In this document: positions 9,409-19,428 of the stretch, in pieces
Position numbering within the stretch: position 1 is the stretch's first letter
Layout of the letters: each line of letters starts with the position of its first letter
Source: Polaromonas sp.
GTDB lineage: Bacteria; Pseudomonadota; Gammaproteobacteria; Burkholderiales; Burkholderiaceae_C
Reading direction: 5' to 3'
DNA length: 64,000 nt
Assembly (NCBI GenBank): GCA_013297865.1
Contig: JAAFIP010000008.1
Location: 1-64,000 of the forward strand
Made by a program: the position numbers and the translations under genes
The notes under the pieces: model-generated
Database searches by the model: none
The model's input: only the letters and a program-made list of their open reading frames with translations
Told to the model about the DNA's origin: nothing

Positions 9409-10194
9409 ATGTCTGACGGCCATCTACAGATTTCCAGCATCCGTAACCAGTGCTCCAGCGCAGAGTGGCAGGCGCGGGTGGATTTGGCCGCCTGCTACCG
9501 GCTGGTGGCCCTGTACGGCATGGCCGACATGATGGCCAATCACATCTCTTCGCGCATACCGGACGACGAGGAAGCCTTTTTGATCAATCCCTACGGCATG
9601 ATGTATGAGGAGATCACCGCTTCGAGCCTGATCAAGGTAAACCTGGCAGGCGACATACTGTTTAAGCCGAACTTCGGCGCTCTGGACTACGGCATCAACC
9701 GCGCGGGCTATGTGATCCACAGCGCCATCCATGCGGCCCGACCCGACGCGGGCTGCATCATCCATACCCATAGCTGGGCGTCCATGGCGGTTTCTGCGCT
9801 GGAGTGCGGCCTGTTGCCCATCACGCAGACAGCCATGCGTTTCCTGAAAATTGGCTACCACGACTATCAGGGCGTGGTGCTGGATACCGCTGAGCAGGCC
9901 TCTTTGATTAAGGACCTGGGCCAGGGCGAAGCACTGATCCTGCGCAACCATGGCGCGATAGTGCTGGGCCGCAGCACCGGCGAGGCGTTCAACTGGCTGC
10001 ACCGGCTGGAGCTGGCCTGCCAGTCGCAGATTGCGGCCATGTCCTGCAACAGCCCGCTGCGCGCCGTGCCGCAAAGCGTGCTGGAGGCCACGTGGAACAA
10101 CTACCAACCCGGCACCCGCCGGCCCTATGGCCTGATGGAATGGCCTGCCTTGCTGCGCAAGCTTGACCGCATCGACCCAGGCTACAGGAGCTGA
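9409..10194 (+). CDS. Class II aldolase/adducin family protein
   Basis: 261 residues, a zinc-dependent aldolase/epimerase fold. The metal-binding HTH of IIHTHSW lies near residues 122-126, and a later His falls in LRNHGAIVLG. Related enzymes act on fuculose phosphate, ribulose phosphate or decarboxylate hydroxy-acids. The substrate here is unknown. The operon suggests cleavage or decarboxylation of a polycarboxylate-derived intermediate. Its stop overlaps the tcuA start by one base, so translation is coupled. Confidence 0.9.
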   Translation: MSDGHLQISSIRNQCSSAEWQARVDLAACYRLVALYGMADMMANHISSRIPDDEEAFLINPYGMMYEEITASSLIKVNLAGDILFKPNFGALDYGINRAGYVIHSAIHAARPDAGCIIHTHSWASMAVSALECGLLPITQTAMRFLKIGYHDYQGVVLDTAEQASLIKDLGQGEALILRNHGAIVLGRSTGEAFNWLHRLELACQSQIAAMSCNSPLRAVPQSVLEATWNNYQPGTRRPYGLMEWPALLRKLDRIDPGYRS

Positions 10195-11687
10195 TGGTGC
10201 ACTCTGGCTTTCAGGCATCGCATTCTCCATCCAGCCCCGCCGTGGACGTGCTGGTGATTGGCGGCGGCAATGCAGCCCTGTGCGCTGCGCTGACCGCCCG
10301 CGAGGCCGGTGCCACCGTGCTGGTGCTCGAAGCTGCGCCCCAGGCCTGGCGCGGCGGCAATTCGGTGCACACGCGCAATCTGCGCTGCATGCATGACACG
10401 CCCCAGGATGTGCTGACCGACAGCTACAGCGAAGAAGAGTTCTGGCAGGATCTGCTGAAAGTGACTGGGGGGCAAACCACCGAGTCGATGGCGCGGCGCG
10501 TGATCCGCGAATCTGCCACCTGCCGCGGCTGGATGCAAAAGCATGGTGTGCGCTTTCAGCCCTCGCTCTCGGGTACCTTGCATTTGAGCCGCACCAATGC
10601 ATTTTTCATGGGCGGTGGCAAGGCCTTGATGAACGCCTACTACCGCAGCGCAGAAGCCCTGAGCGTGCAGGTGCGCTACAACGCGGCGGTGACAAGGCTG
10701 GAGATGGATCAGGGTCGGTTTGTAGCCGCTTGGATTGGAGAAGATGCAGCTAGCGGCAGACCAGCACAGCGCATTACCGCCAACACTTGCGTGATCGCCA
10801 GCGGCGGTTTTGAGTCCAACCGGCAGTGGCTGCGCGAGGCCTGGGGCCAGAACGCGCAGGGCGAGTGGCCTGCAGACAACTTTGCCATCCGCGGCACGCG
10901 CTACAACATGGGCGTGGTGCTCAAAGACCTCATGGAGCAGGGCGCAGACACCATTGGCGATCCGACCCAGAGCCATTGCGTGGCTATTGATGCGCGCGCG
11001 CCGCTGTATGACGGTGGCATCGTCACGCGGGTGGACTGCGTGAGCCTGGGCATCATGGTCAATCAGCATGCCCAGCGTTTTTATGACGAAGGCGAGGATT
11101 TTTGGCCCAAACGCTATGCGATTTGGGGGCGCTTGGTGGCCCAGCAGCCGGGCCAGCTGGGCTACAGCATCATTGACGCCAAAGCGGTGGGCCGGTTTAT
11201 GCCGCCCGTGTTCAAAGGCGTGCAGGCCGACAGCCTGCCGGACCTAGCCAGACAGCTGGGCCTGGATGAGGCCGCTTTCATGCGTACTGTCAATGAGTTC
11301 AACGCGGCCTGCAGTGTCAACCGCGGCGTAGGCAAGTTTGACCACGCGGTGCTGGACGACTGCGTGACCGAGGGCCTGACACCCGCCAAGACCCATTGGG
11401 CCTTGCCTATCGACACGGCGCCGTTCTACGGCTACGCGCTCAAGCCTGGCATTACCTTCACCTACCTGGGCATGCAGGTGGGCGAGGACACGGCGATCCG
11501 CTTTCAGGGCCAAGCCTCGTCCAACCTGTTTGCCGCCGGCGAGATCATGGCGGGCAATGTGCTGGGCAAGGGCTACACCGCAGGCGTTGGCATGACGATT
11601 GGCACGGTCTTTGGCCGCATCGCCGGGTCACAGGCGGCGCGCGCAGCCTTGCAATTGGTGGCCCAGCAAGAGGAACTTACCCCATGA
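10194..11687 (+). CDS. tcuA: FAD-dependent tricarballylate dehydrogenase-like protein
   Basis: 497 residues with an N-terminal dinucleotide-binding motif [20 protein letters not shown] (residues 18-37) and a C-terminal FAD motif ([20 protein letters not shown]), as in TcuA/CobZ and fumarate-reductase-like flavoproteins. TcuA oxidises tricarballylate to cis-aconitate and passes electrons to TcuB. The four-base ATGA overlap with the next gene supports that pair. The true substrate may be a related carboxylate, because SDR and aldolase genes accompany it. Confidence 0.88.
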   Translation: MVHSGFQASHSPSSPAVDVLVIGGGNAALCAALTAREAGATVLVLEAAPQAWRGGNSVHTRNLRCMHDTPQDVLTDSYSEEEFWQDLLKVTGGQTTESMARRVIRESATCRGWMQKHGVRFQPSLSGTLHLSRTNAFFMGGGKALMNAYYRSAEALSVQVRYNAAVTRLEMDQGRFVAAWIGEDAASGRPAQRITANTCVIASGGFESNRQWLREAWGQNAQGEWPADNFAIRGTRYNMGVVLKDLMEQGADTIGDPTQSHCVAIDARAPLYDGGIVTRVDCVSLGIMVNQHAQRFYDEGEDFWPKRYAIWGRLVAQQPGQLGYSIIDAKAVGRFMPPVFKGVQADSLPDLARQLGLDEAAFMRTVNEFNAACSVNRGVGKFDHAVLDDCVTEGLTPAKTHWALPIDTAPFYGYALKPGITFTYLGMQVGEDTAIRFQGQASSNLFAAGEIMAGNVLGKGYTAGVGMTIGTVFGRIAGSQAARAALQLVAQQEELTP

Positions 11688-12880
11688 GCACTGCTGTGCT
11701 GCAACAACTGATCGCCGATGCGCGTGGCCAGGCCGAGACCGAGGTGGCGCGGCAGATGCAGATCTGCAATGCCTGCCGTTACTGCGAGGGATTTTGCGCC
11801 GTCTTTCCCGCCATGACGCGGCGGCTTGATTTCACGCAGGACGATGTCCATTACCTGGCCAATCTGTGCCACAACTGCGGGGCTTGCCTGCATGCCTGCC
11901 AGTACGCGCCGCCACACGAGTTTGCGGTGAACGTGCCGCAGGCCATGGCCCAAGTGCGGGTGCACACCTATGCCCACTACGCCTGGCCTGCGGCTATGGG
12001 CGGCCTGTACCAGCGCAATGGTTTGCTGGTCTCGCTGGCGCTGGCAGGCGGCTTGGGGCTGTTTTTGCTGCTGGCTGTGATACTGCGTGGCAGCCTGTGG
12101 CATGCGCCCATGGCTGGCAATTTTTATGCGGTCTTTCCGCATAACCTGCTGGTGTGGATGTTTGGTAGCGTGTTCGGCTTCAGCCTGCTGGCCCTGCTGC
12201 TGGGAGTGATCAGGTTCTGGAGGGTGCACAAACCCACGCTGGATTTAAAGCCTAATCCGGCTGCAAGCCAACAGAATATCGCGGGAGCAGCTACACAAAT
12301 AATAGCAGCTGCACGCAAAGAGGCGGCGCGTGACGCGCTGCTTCTGACCTATCTGGACGGCGGCCACGGCGAAGGCTGCCACAACGCAAGCGATGCGTGG
12401 ACGCATTGGCGCAGGCGCTTTCACCACCTGACCACTGGCGGCTTTGCGCTGTGCTTTGCTTCAACCAGCACCGCAACGCTTTACCACTATGTACTGGGGC
12501 TTCAGGCGCCCTATGCCCTGAGCAGTCTGCCAGTGATTTTGGGCATCGTGGGAGGCTTCGGCCTGCTGCTGGGGCCTGCGGGTTTGTTTGCGCTGAAGCT
12601 GCGCCGCCACGCGCAGCATGGTGATGCGGCGCAAAACCCGATGGACTATGGATTCATTGCCCTGCTGTTTTTTACCAGCCTGACGGGCTTGGCCTTGATG
12701 TGGTGGCGCGATACGGGTGCTATGGCTGCTCTGCTGGCTGTGCACCTGGGCGTCGTGATGGCCCTGTTTATCACCATCCCCTACGGCAAAATGGCGCACG
12801 GTGTATACCGATGCGCCGCCTTGCTGAAGTTTGCGATAGAAAAAAGGTTACCCAGCCGTTTGCGCCTGTCTGAAGACTGA
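11684..12880 (+). CDS. tcuB: TcuB-like membrane Fe-S electron carrier for TcuA
   Basis: 398 residues. Two ferredoxin-like clusters ([15 protein letters not shown] near residue 27 and [12 protein letters not shown] near residue 62) are followed by about six membrane helices. TcuB reoxidises the flavin of TcuA and delivers electrons to the quinone pool. Start ATG 11684 overlaps the tcuA stop. Residues about 192-208 are encoded by a family 1 repeat ([14 protein letters not shown]). They fall in a loop between membrane segments, where an insertion should be tolerated. No tcuC transporter follows. Confidence 0.88.
   Translation: MSTAVLQQLIADARGQAETEVARQMQICNACRYCEGFCAVFPAMTRRLDFTQDDVHYLANLCHNCGACLHACQYAPPHEFAVNVPQAMAQVRVHTYAHYAWPAAMGGLYQRNGLLVSLALAGGLGLFLLLAVILRGSLWHAPMAGNFYAVFPHNLLVWMFGSVFGFSLLALLLGVIRFWRVHKPTLDLKPNPAASQQNIAGAATQIIAAARKEAARDALLLTYLDGGHGEGCHNASDAWTHWRRRFHHLTTGGFALCFASTSTATLYHYVLGLQAPYALSSLPVILGIVGGFGLLLGPAGLFALKLRRHAQHGDAAQNPMDYGFIALLFFTSLTGLALMWWRDTGAMAALLAVHLGVVMALFITIPYGKMAHGVYRCAALLKFAIEKRLPSRLRLSED
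12259..12306 (+). repeat. Family 1 dispersed repeat, copy 2, inside tcuB
   Basis: GGCTGCAAGCCAACAGAATA then TCGCGGGAGCAGCTA and a degenerate ATAATAGC end. It is read in frame within tcuB without a stop, encoding a peptide containing QQNIAGAA. The 3' palindrome has diverged (ACACAAATAATAGC) compared with intergenic copies. Confidence 0.85.
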
Positions 12881-12921
12881 GTGACTTTTTCACCTGCAGG
12901 TTAGGGCCTGCCCGGCTTGGA

Positions 12922-13245
12922 TCAGGGCTTGAGGGCCTCCATGTATTCTGCTTTCGAGATGGAGCCGTCCTTGTCCGTGTCAATCTGGTCAAAGCGCTGG
13001 GCGATGGCGGGTAGGTTTTCAGCCTCTTCCTTGCTGAGTTTGCCATCGGCGTTTTTGTCGGCGCGCGCAAAAGCTTCTGAGTAGCGGGCGGTGTCTGCGG
13101 TGCCGCCAGAGGGCGCTGGCGAGGAAGGGGCCGTCATTTGCGCATGGGCGGTATTGATGTGCAATGCAGCTACTGCAATGATGGCCATGCTGATCGCGTT
13201 GAATTTGCTGGCATCCAGGGTATAGCGTCGTCGGCGTGTTGTCAT
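12922..13245 (-). CDS. Small exported EF-hand protein
   Basis: 107 residues. The N-terminal basic stretch and hydrophobic segment (ISMAIIAVAALHINTAHA) look like a signal peptide. Two calcium loops follow, DKNADGKLSKEE and DTDKDGSISKAE, each with Asp at loop positions 1, 3 and 5 and a terminal Glu. It probably binds calcium in the periplasm, function unknown. It is a single gene on the minus strand, convergent with tcuB. Confidence 0.85.
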   Translation of the reverse strand: MTTRRRRYTLDASKFNAISMAIIAVAALHINTAHAQMTAPSSPAPSGGTADTARYSEAFARADKNADGKLSKEEAENLPAIAQRFDQIDTDKDGSISKAEYMEALKP

Positions 13246-13385
13246 CTAAGACTCCTTGAGAATGGTAAGAAGGCTTGATTTAACCGTTATCCGCGCTCGC
13301 AGGCCAGCACTCTTGCCTCATGTTGTCGCTGTCACAAAATCCCACGTCGTAGACACAGTCTGTGCCATGTTTTTTACATGTTTCA

Positions 13386-13440
13386 GGCCGCCAAGCCAAT
13401 GGAATATCGCGGGAGCAGCTATTTTATTTGTAGCAAATAG
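13386..13440 (+). repeat. Family 1 dispersed repeat, copy 3
   Basis: AGGCCGCCAAGCCAATGGAA, then TATCGCGGGAGCAGCTATTT and a CTATTT...AAATAG palindrome. It is a free-standing intergenic copy about 140 bases upstream of the EF-hand gene start. Confidence 0.88.
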
Positions 13441-13655
13441 TGAGTCTATGGCAGTGTGCAACTGCGCATCGATCTGCCTTTGACGATTGCGTTTTCGCCG
13501 CGTCGCCCCTCGCATTTGCCCTTATTCAGAGCGGATCCATCGCGCACCTTTTGAGGGCATTTAACAGCGACGCAAACCCCTGCTGCGCCGCAAGTGAGCC
13601 ACGCATTGCTGCACGAAATAGCTATTTTTCATACTAAAAAATACAATTAGCAATG

Positions 13656-13676
13656 AAATGGAATAAAATCCCATTA
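13656..13676. promoter_or_regulatory. Palindrome A upstream of the DUF11 gene
   Basis: AAATGG-AATAAAATC-CCATTA: five-base perfect arms (AATGG/CCATT) with a nine-base AT-rich spacer, about 50-60 bases before the DUF11 gene start. The same arms and spacer length recur at 17222-17242 and 19435-19455, upstream of the next two transcription units. Confidence 0.55.
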
Positions 13677-13737
13677 GAAACGAATAACAGGCGCGCTCCC
13701 CACAAACGGTTGCGCATTTTTTGTGCGGATGCAGAAC

Positions 13738-16700
13738 ATGGGCTTTTTTGTCAACAAGGGTCGCCGTTGGGCGCTACGCGTTAGCTGGCTGCTGGCTGCG
13801 TTGGCATGCGCGTCTTTGGCTTGGGCGCACAGCGTAGGGCAGGTGCAGACCACCAAGTTTTTAGCCCCCGAGACCGTGAGCATGCTGCTAGCAAGGGCTG
13901 GTTCTGGCTCACCAGGTTTGCGATCCGGGGATGTAGTGTCCTACCTCATCCAGTTCTCCCCGATTCGCAACGGCGCCAACACAGGCGTCGCAGGCTACAT
14001 CACCGACTACATCCCGCCTGGCACCGAGGTCATTGATGCCGCCATCGTGACCAAAGACGGCGCAGGTAATTTTTACAACATACCACCCAGTTTCCCTGGC
14101 GGTATTGATTTTGGATGGGGCAACCAAGGCCCCAACAATTTCCAGGGGCTGTTCTCAACCAATGCCTACGACACCACACTGCGATGCAGCACACCCACCG
14201 TATTTACCAATAACTGCAACGCCAGAATGACCGAGCTGTATGCGGACACTGGCATATTTTTCTCTACCGACCCACGCACCGCTGTCTTTCCTGCTCTGCC
14301 CACGCGCATTTTGCAAGGCGTCAACGGCTATGACATCAGCCCTACCGCAGAGGGCCAGCTCAACCCCATCATTGGCCAAACCCGAGCTACCACGCATAAC
14401 CTGTGGGATGCCGATCAGGTCAGCGCATTTGGTTCTGGAGGAAATGCCACCATTGCCCCCAGCTCGTCTGCACCCACTGTATCAGGCGGACGTGGCCCGA
14501 CACCCTATAACGCGGGCTCCGTCGTGGCCGGCCCTCAGACAGGCTACCCACTGGACAACACGGCCAACGTGGGACCATGGCAACGCATCGCCTATACGGG
14601 GTCACGCATTGGCAACAGTGCGCTGGGACCTGCCACGGTGCAAGGCGCCAGTACCACAGCCGTAGGCGGCTTGCCAACCAGCGTAGGCTACAACCTGTCT
14701 GGCAGCAACCCACTGCCTGCGGGCACCAATGCCGTGCGCTGGGCCGTAGGCAAACTGGTCGTGGGTGAGATTCGTTACGTGAAAATCAGCTTGCGCATCA
14801 CGGCAACTCCCCCAGCGGATGGCATCGTCAACAGCTCGGAGGTGTTTGGTGGCGATGCAGGTGATGGGGATGGAGGCCAGGACAATGCGTGGCGCTACCA
14901 CGTCCCCAGTGTGGCCGACAACAATTCCAACCTGCTGGTACAGAAAGAAGTGGTGTGCGTGTTCAACGGAGCAGTGTGCCAGCCATCTAACGGCGCCTAT
15001 ATCTCCCCAAACTCCAAAGTGCGCTACCGCATCACGTACCTCAATTCAGGCGTAGTACCTCAAACCAATGTTGTGCTGCAAGACATATTGCCCTGCCAAA
15101 CAGGTGCCAATGCTGCCAGCTTTACCACCACAGCCGTTATCAGTGGTTCCATTACGCTGCCCGTGCCTAACCCGCCCGTAACAGCAGCGGGCAATTGCCC
15201 CACCACACGCAGTACGGTCACGTTTCCTACATTGTCTACACTGGCCCCCGGCGCAGGTGGCGCAATTTTGATTGACGTGCAAACCAATGCTGGCAATAAC
15301 GATGTGGTGGCCAACACCGCCAAGCTTTCCAGCGTGCAAGTGCCTGGTGGTGTGCAGTCAACCGCTGCATCCAATGTCAACTCTGTGCCCAGCCTGGCGA
15401 TCACCAAAGTGGCCAACCCCACCACCGCGGTGCCCGGCGGCACTGTCTCCTACACCATCGTCGTAGAGAACGTAGGATCAGCCAATGCAACAGGTATCTC
15501 GTTGACTGACGTATTACCCAGTCTGGGTGGTGCAGCCAATGCAGCCACCCGCTTTAGCTTTAACACCACGACATTTGTAGCGGTCTCAAGCAGCCCCGCT
15601 GGTAGCACCTTAAGCTTGAACCCCACGGTGGCCACCACCATCCCCCCCACACTGGTTCCTTATGACACCTCTCCCGTAGCAAGCAATTCACAGCAAGTGG
15701 TTTGGACCTTTGCAACCTCCACCTTGGTGCCCGGTGGCAGGATGACACTCACCTACACCGCGAATGTGGGCTCCAGCGTCACGGCGTCGGCCACGCCTTA
15801 CTTGAACAGTGCCGTCGTGACTTACGCAGGCGGAGGCGCTGGCCGCAGCGATGCGCCCAACACCGCCCCGGTACTGGTGACCTCACCGCTGTCAGTCAGC
15901 AAAACTATCGAGTGCTACTTTGTCGGTCTTAATTGTGTGCCCATTGGCCCGGGCAGCAGTGTGCCCGCCAACGCCAAAATCCGCTACAGCATCGACTACG
16001 CCAATACGGGCAGCACACCGATCGCCAACGCCGTGCTGTCTGACACTCTACCTTGCCAGACCCCTGCGAATGCCGTGAGCAATATCCAGATCATTGCTGG
16101 CCCGATTCCACTACCCGCGCCCAATCCCCCTGTCACTGCCGCAGGCGTGTGCCCCAGCACACGCAGCACCTATAGCTTTCCGGCCACCACGCTGGCTGTC
16201 GGGCAGACCGGTACTGTCAAAGTAGATGTGCAGACCAATGCCGCCACTGGCGCAGTAGTGGTCAACACGGCAAATTTAGGTGCTGTGGGCTTCCCCTCGG
16301 GAACCAGCGACGCCCAGGCCAGCGTGGCCGCCCAACCCGTGCTGCAGATCACCAAAACCTCGCCTGTGAGCGTGGCCGCCCCCGGCACTACCCTGTCCTA
16401 CACCATCACCGTCAAGAACATCGGCACCACCGCAGCGCAGACCATCACGGTCTATGACTGGTTGCCCACCAGCGGCCCGACCAATAATGTCAGCACCCGC
16501 TTCAGCTACGTCACTGGCACCACGGCCATCACGGGCCTGAGCTCGGTGGTGCCGGTAGTGAACAGACCGCCGACCCAGCCGCCTTACAACACCAGCACCA
16601 CCAATATCAACCTCAACAACCAGGAGGAGGTGGTATGGAGCTTTGGCGGCCAAAGCCTGGCGCCGGGGGCCAGTGTGAGCATCACCTTCCAGGCCCTGGT

Positions 16701-17136
16701 GGGCGCGGCCATGCCGCTGTCGCCGCCCAGCTATGACAACACCGCCCGGGCCACATTTGCCGGTGGCTCAGTCAACTCGGGGCTGGCTTCGGCCACGGTC
16801 ATGCTGATGGCCAAGCTGACGGTGAGCAAGACCAATGGCACTACCAGCGTCAATGCGGGGGACACCACCACCTACACGGTCACTTTCAGCAATCTGGGGC
16901 CATCAGCAGCCAACGGTTCGGTCATCAAGGACGTAGCTTCTGAGGGCCTGAGCTGCACCCAGGTGACCTGCACGCCCAGTGGCGGTGCGCTGTGCCCGGC
17001 AGCGCTGCCGGCCAATACAGCTGTGCCGTCCAATCTGACCAGCCTGTTTGCCGCGGGCGAGACGATTGCCACCTTCCCGCCCAACAGTGCGCTGACCCTG
17101 CTGGTGCGCTGTGATGTGACGGCGACGGGGCAATAG
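13738..17136 (+). CDS. Large secreted DUF11-repeat surface protein
   Basis: About 1132 residues. A signal peptide (RRWALRVSWLLAALACASLAWA) leads to a unique N-terminal domain of about 370 residues, then five DUF11-like beta-sandwich domains. The fourth and third repeat the second and first: two two-domain blocks near nucleotides 14930-15890 and 15890-16830 share Cys spacing (C-x4-6-C, CQT, NCP/VCP), followed by a final single domain with its own Cys cluster. No sortase or autotransporter anchor is visible. In-frame GTG 13723 and ATG 13729 are alternative starts. It is probably a surface or adhesive protein. Confidence 0.82.
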   Translation: MGFFVNKGRRWALRVSWLLAALACASLAWAHSVGQVQTTKFLAPETVSMLLARAGSGSPGLRSGDVVSYLIQFSPIRNGANTGVAGYITDYIPPGTEVIDAAIVTKDGAGNFYNIPPSFPGGIDFGWGNQGPNNFQGLFSTNAYDTTLRCSTPTVFTNNCNARMTELYADTGIFFSTDPRTAVFPALPTRILQGVNGYDISPTAEGQLNPIIGQTRATTHNLWDADQVSAFGSGGNATIAPSSSAPTVSGGRGPTPYNAGSVVAGPQTGYPLDNTANVGPWQRIAYTGSRIGNSALGPATVQGASTTAVGGLPTSVGYNLSGSNPLPAGTNAVRWAVGKLVVGEIRYVKISLRITATPPADGIVNSSEVFGGDAGDGDGGQDNAWRYHVPSVADNNSNLLVQKEVVCVFNGAVCQPSNGAYISPNSKVRYRITYLNSGVVPQTNVVLQDILPCQTGANAASFTTTAVISGSITLPVPNPPVTAAGNCPTTRSTVTFPTLSTLAPGAGGAILIDVQTNAGNNDVVANTAKLSSVQVPGGVQSTAASNVNSVPSLAITKVANPTTAVPGGTVSYTIVVENVGSANATGISLTDVLPSLGGAANAATRFSFNTTTFVAVSSSPAGSTLSLNPTVATTIPPTLVPYDTSPVASNSQQVVWTFATSTLVPGGRMTLTYTANVGSSVTASATPYLNSAVVTYAGGGAGRSDAPNTAPVLVTSPLSVSKTIECYFVGLNCVPIGPGSSVPANAKIRYSIDYANTGSTPIANAVLSDTLPCQTPANAVSNIQIIAGPIPLPAPNPPVTAAGVCPSTRSTYSFPATTLAVGQTGTVKVDVQTNAATGAVVVNTANLGAVGFPSGTSDAQASVAAQPVLQITKTSPVSVAAPGTTLSYTITVKNIGTTAAQTITVYDWLPTSGPTNNVSTRFSYVTGTTAITGLSSVVPVVNRPPTQPPYNTSTTNINLNNQEEVVWSFGGQSLAPGASVSITFQALVGAAMPLSPPSYDNTARATFAGGSVNSGLASATVMLMAKLTVSKTNGTTSVNAGDTTTYTVTFSNLGPSAANGSVIKDVASEGLSCTQVTCTPSGGALCPAALPANTAVPSNLTSLFAAGETIATFPPNSALTLLVRCDVTATGQ

Positions 17137-17221
17137 TCTGCAAGCCACAGTCCATCCTCATGAACTGTGAAATAGTACCGTTAATCTTTTCTAATGCGCC
17201 TTTCGTCGCTGCATTTTGAAA

Positions 17222-17242
17222 AAATGGCAATTAATACCATTT
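17222..17242. promoter_or_regulatory. Palindrome B upstream of the DUF6502-DUF5666 operon
   Basis: AAATGG-CAATTAATA-CCATTT: perfect six-base arms with a nine-base spacer, 46 bases before the TTG start of the DUF6502 gene. Arms and spacing match sites A and C. Confidence 0.6.
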
Positions 17243-17287
17243 AACTAATGACAATACAGGAATTGAAGAACATCTTGACGAATTAAA

Positions 17288-18145
17288 TTGGACATTAAAC
17301 CCAAGCTAAGTGCCCACAACCAGCGAATGGAATGGGTATTGGACGCCTGTCTCAGGCTGATGCGCCCCATCGTGCGCCTGGCTATTGTGTATGGGGTCAA
17401 GCATCCCCAATTGGCGGGTTTGTTGCGCAGACTGATGATCGAAGAATCGATAGGCTTATGGAAAAACAATGGGGTATTGCATCCCAATGTGAGCCAGCTG
17501 AGCATCACCTCGGGGCTCAATCGCAAGCTGGTCACTACCCAGGTGCGCGGCAAAGCCGAAAGCCTGTCTGTCACAGAGACTTCTTTGGCCTCCCGGGTGT
17601 TTACCCACTGGATGCATCTGGCGCACAGCCAACCGCAGTACAAGAGCTTGCCTGTAATAGCGTCAGCAGATGTCCTGTCTTTTGAAGCGATGGTGAAAAA
17701 GCTGATCTCCAACGAGGTGCACCACAAAACGATTGCGGTCGAGCTGCTCAGACTGGGCTTGGTTGAGCAAGACGAAGAAACCATCCGCTTGCTCAAAGAT
17801 GCTTTTGTGCCCTCTGAAGACGAAAGGATTATGTTGGCCTTTGCGGCAGACAACGGAACAGACCATCTGCTGGCAGCCATGTCCAACATCGCAGGCAAAG
17901 CTGATCCCCTGCTGGAGAGGGCGGTATTTGCTGATGGCCTGAGCGAGGCAGGAGCCATCAGGGTGGAGCAGTACATGCGTGAGCAATGGGCTGTGCTCCA
18001 TAACCAACTGGTAAGCAAAATGCAGCAGGAAATCGACATCGCGCAAGGGCAGGCTCCACATCCTGCGTCACACCGTATCCGGGTGGGTGTGTATGTGTAC
18101 CACGAGCCGGTAAAGGCCGACAGCAAGGAGCAACCCAATGTGTAA
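17288..18145 (+). CDS. DUF6502-family protein
   Basis: 285 residues if started at TTG 17288, or 272 from ATG 17327. The N-terminal region (ACLRLMRPIVRLAIVYGVKHPQLAGLL) matches the family's helix-turn-helix-like start as I recall it. There is no signal peptide. The family usually precedes a DUF5666 protein in Burkholderiales, as here, with an eight-base overlap. The function is not established. A DNA-binding or assembly role is a guess from the HTH-like N-terminus. Confidence 0.75.
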   Translation: MDIKPKLSAHNQRMEWVLDACLRLMRPIVRLAIVYGVKHPQLAGLLRRLMIEESIGLWKNNGVLHPNVSQLSITSGLNRKLVTTQVRGKAESLSVTETSLASRVFTHWMHLAHSQPQYKSLPVIASADVLSFEAMVKKLISNEVHHKTIAVELLRLGLVEQDEETIRLLKDAFVPSEDERIMLAFAADNGTDHLLAAMSNIAGKADPLLERAVFADGLSEAGAIRVEQYMREQWAVLHNQLVSKMQQEIDIAQGQAPHPASHRIRVGVYVYHEPVKADSKEQPNV

Positions 18146-19325
18146 ACCACGCAGCATCAAGGCAGTGTGTACAAGAATCCTTGCGGTTTTGGCAGTGCTG
18201 GGCGCCGTCAGCTGCGGCGGCGGCGGAGCAGACTCATCTGGCGTGGGCTCAGGAGGGACGGGCATTACGGCGTCTGACAACCTGACGGTGGGCAGTATCA
18301 CCGGCTTTGGCAGCGTCATTGTGAATGATGTGCGCTACTCCATCGACAGTATCACACCCCAGATTCAAGATACCAACGCGCTGGCATTGGGCATGACAGT
18401 GCAGATCCGCGGCCAGGTGGATGCTACAGGCCTGGAGGGCACAGCCAGCTCATTGATTTCTGCCGCTGAGGTACGCGGCAAGATTACCAGCCTGGACAAA
18501 GTGGCGCTCACATTGCGGGTCTATGACTTTCCAGTGGATGTTGACTTGGGAACCATCATTGCAGGCGCAGACCACTTTGCGCAACTCGCTGTGGGCGACG
18601 AAGTGCAAATCCACGGACTGCCCTCCAGCGGCATGCTTCTGGCTACGCGCATAGAGAAAATCGCCGCGCCCTCTGCGCCCATCCTGACGGGCGCAGTGTC
18701 TGGGCTGGACACTGGCAAAACCAGCTTCAAACTCGGCGGCATCAGCGTGTCGTATGGCAAAGCAAGCCTCAAAGGTTTTGGATCGCTGCCCTTGGTTAAC
18801 GACACTGTTGTCAGGGTACGTGCAAGCGCTGCTCCGGTGAACAATGTACTGCAGGCATCGGTTGTCGAGCGCTGGATTTCCGTGCCCGAGACCGGCACCA
18901 GCGGCCTGGCCGTGACAGGCCCCATAGAAAACTTCACCAGCGTGTCCCAGACGTTTACGGTGGCGGGCATTACTATTGACGCCAGCACAGCGCCTTTGAA
19001 AGCCGACATGGTCAAAAAGCTGGCCAACGGCAGCTATGTCACTATCAAAGGGGTTTATTCGGCAGGCGTGCTGACGGCCACCGAAGTCAAGTTTCTCAAA
19101 GACAGCGCCACACCACCCATGCCCTCGTACAGTCTGTCCGGGGTAGTACAAACCTATCTGTCTGTGGCTGACTTTGCTGTGCAGGGGCAGCGGGTGGATG
19201 CCAGCTCTGCGGTGTTTTCCAAGGGTACTGCGGCCAAGCTGGCCGAAACCCCCGCACCCAAAGTCAAGGTGGTGGGGACCCGATTTGTCAACGGCCTGCT
19301 CATTGCAGACACCGTGCAGTTCTAG
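18138..19325 (+). CDS. DUF5666-domain lipoprotein
   Basis: 395 residues. A lipoprotein signal ending in GAVSC is followed by a Gly-rich spacer. Several small beta-barrel-like DUF5666 units then follow, each with pattern G-x-I-T-G-F-G-S-V-x-V-N or V-x-G-x-V. Units are visible around residues 50-105, 110-175, 185-255, 260-320 and 330-395. It is probably outer-membrane or periplasmic. It is translationally coupled to the DUF6502 gene, so the two should act together. The exact function is unknown. Confidence 0.82.
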   Translation: MCKPRSIKAVCTRILAVLAVLGAVSCGGGGADSSGVGSGGTGITASDNLTVGSITGFGSVIVNDVRYSIDSITPQIQDTNALALGMTVQIRGQVDATGLEGTASSLISAAEVRGKITSLDKVALTLRVYDFPVDVDLGTIIAGADHFAQLAVGDEVQIHGLPSSGMLLATRIEKIAAPSAPILTGAVSGLDTGKTSFKLGGISVSYGKASLKGFGSLPLVNDTVVRVRASAAPVNNVLQASVVERWISVPETGTSGLAVTGPIENFTSVSQTFTVAGITIDASTAPLKADMVKKLANGSYVTIKGVYSAGVLTATEVKFLKDSATPPMPSYSLSGVVQTYLSVADFAVQGQRVDASSAVFSKGTAAKLAETPAPKVKVVGTRFVNGLLIADTVQF

Positions 19326-19428
19326 TGAGCGCTGCGCAGGCTAAAGGCCTGTACAGCCGCACATGTCCCTCAGACTACATACATTGAATTGTGCTGCGCC
19401 AGCTCATCAAATAACTGTTTAGCAGTGC

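Larger units (their letters stand above)
13246..13722. other. Intergenic region between the EF-hand gene and the DUF11 gene
   Basis: No convincing gene. It holds a family 1 repeat at 13386-13440 and then becomes markedly AT-rich from about 13620. There the AATGG-N9-CCATT palindrome at 13656-13676 and probable promoter elements of the DUF11 gene are found. Short ORFs on both strands have no family resemblance and cross the repeat. Confidence 0.6.
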
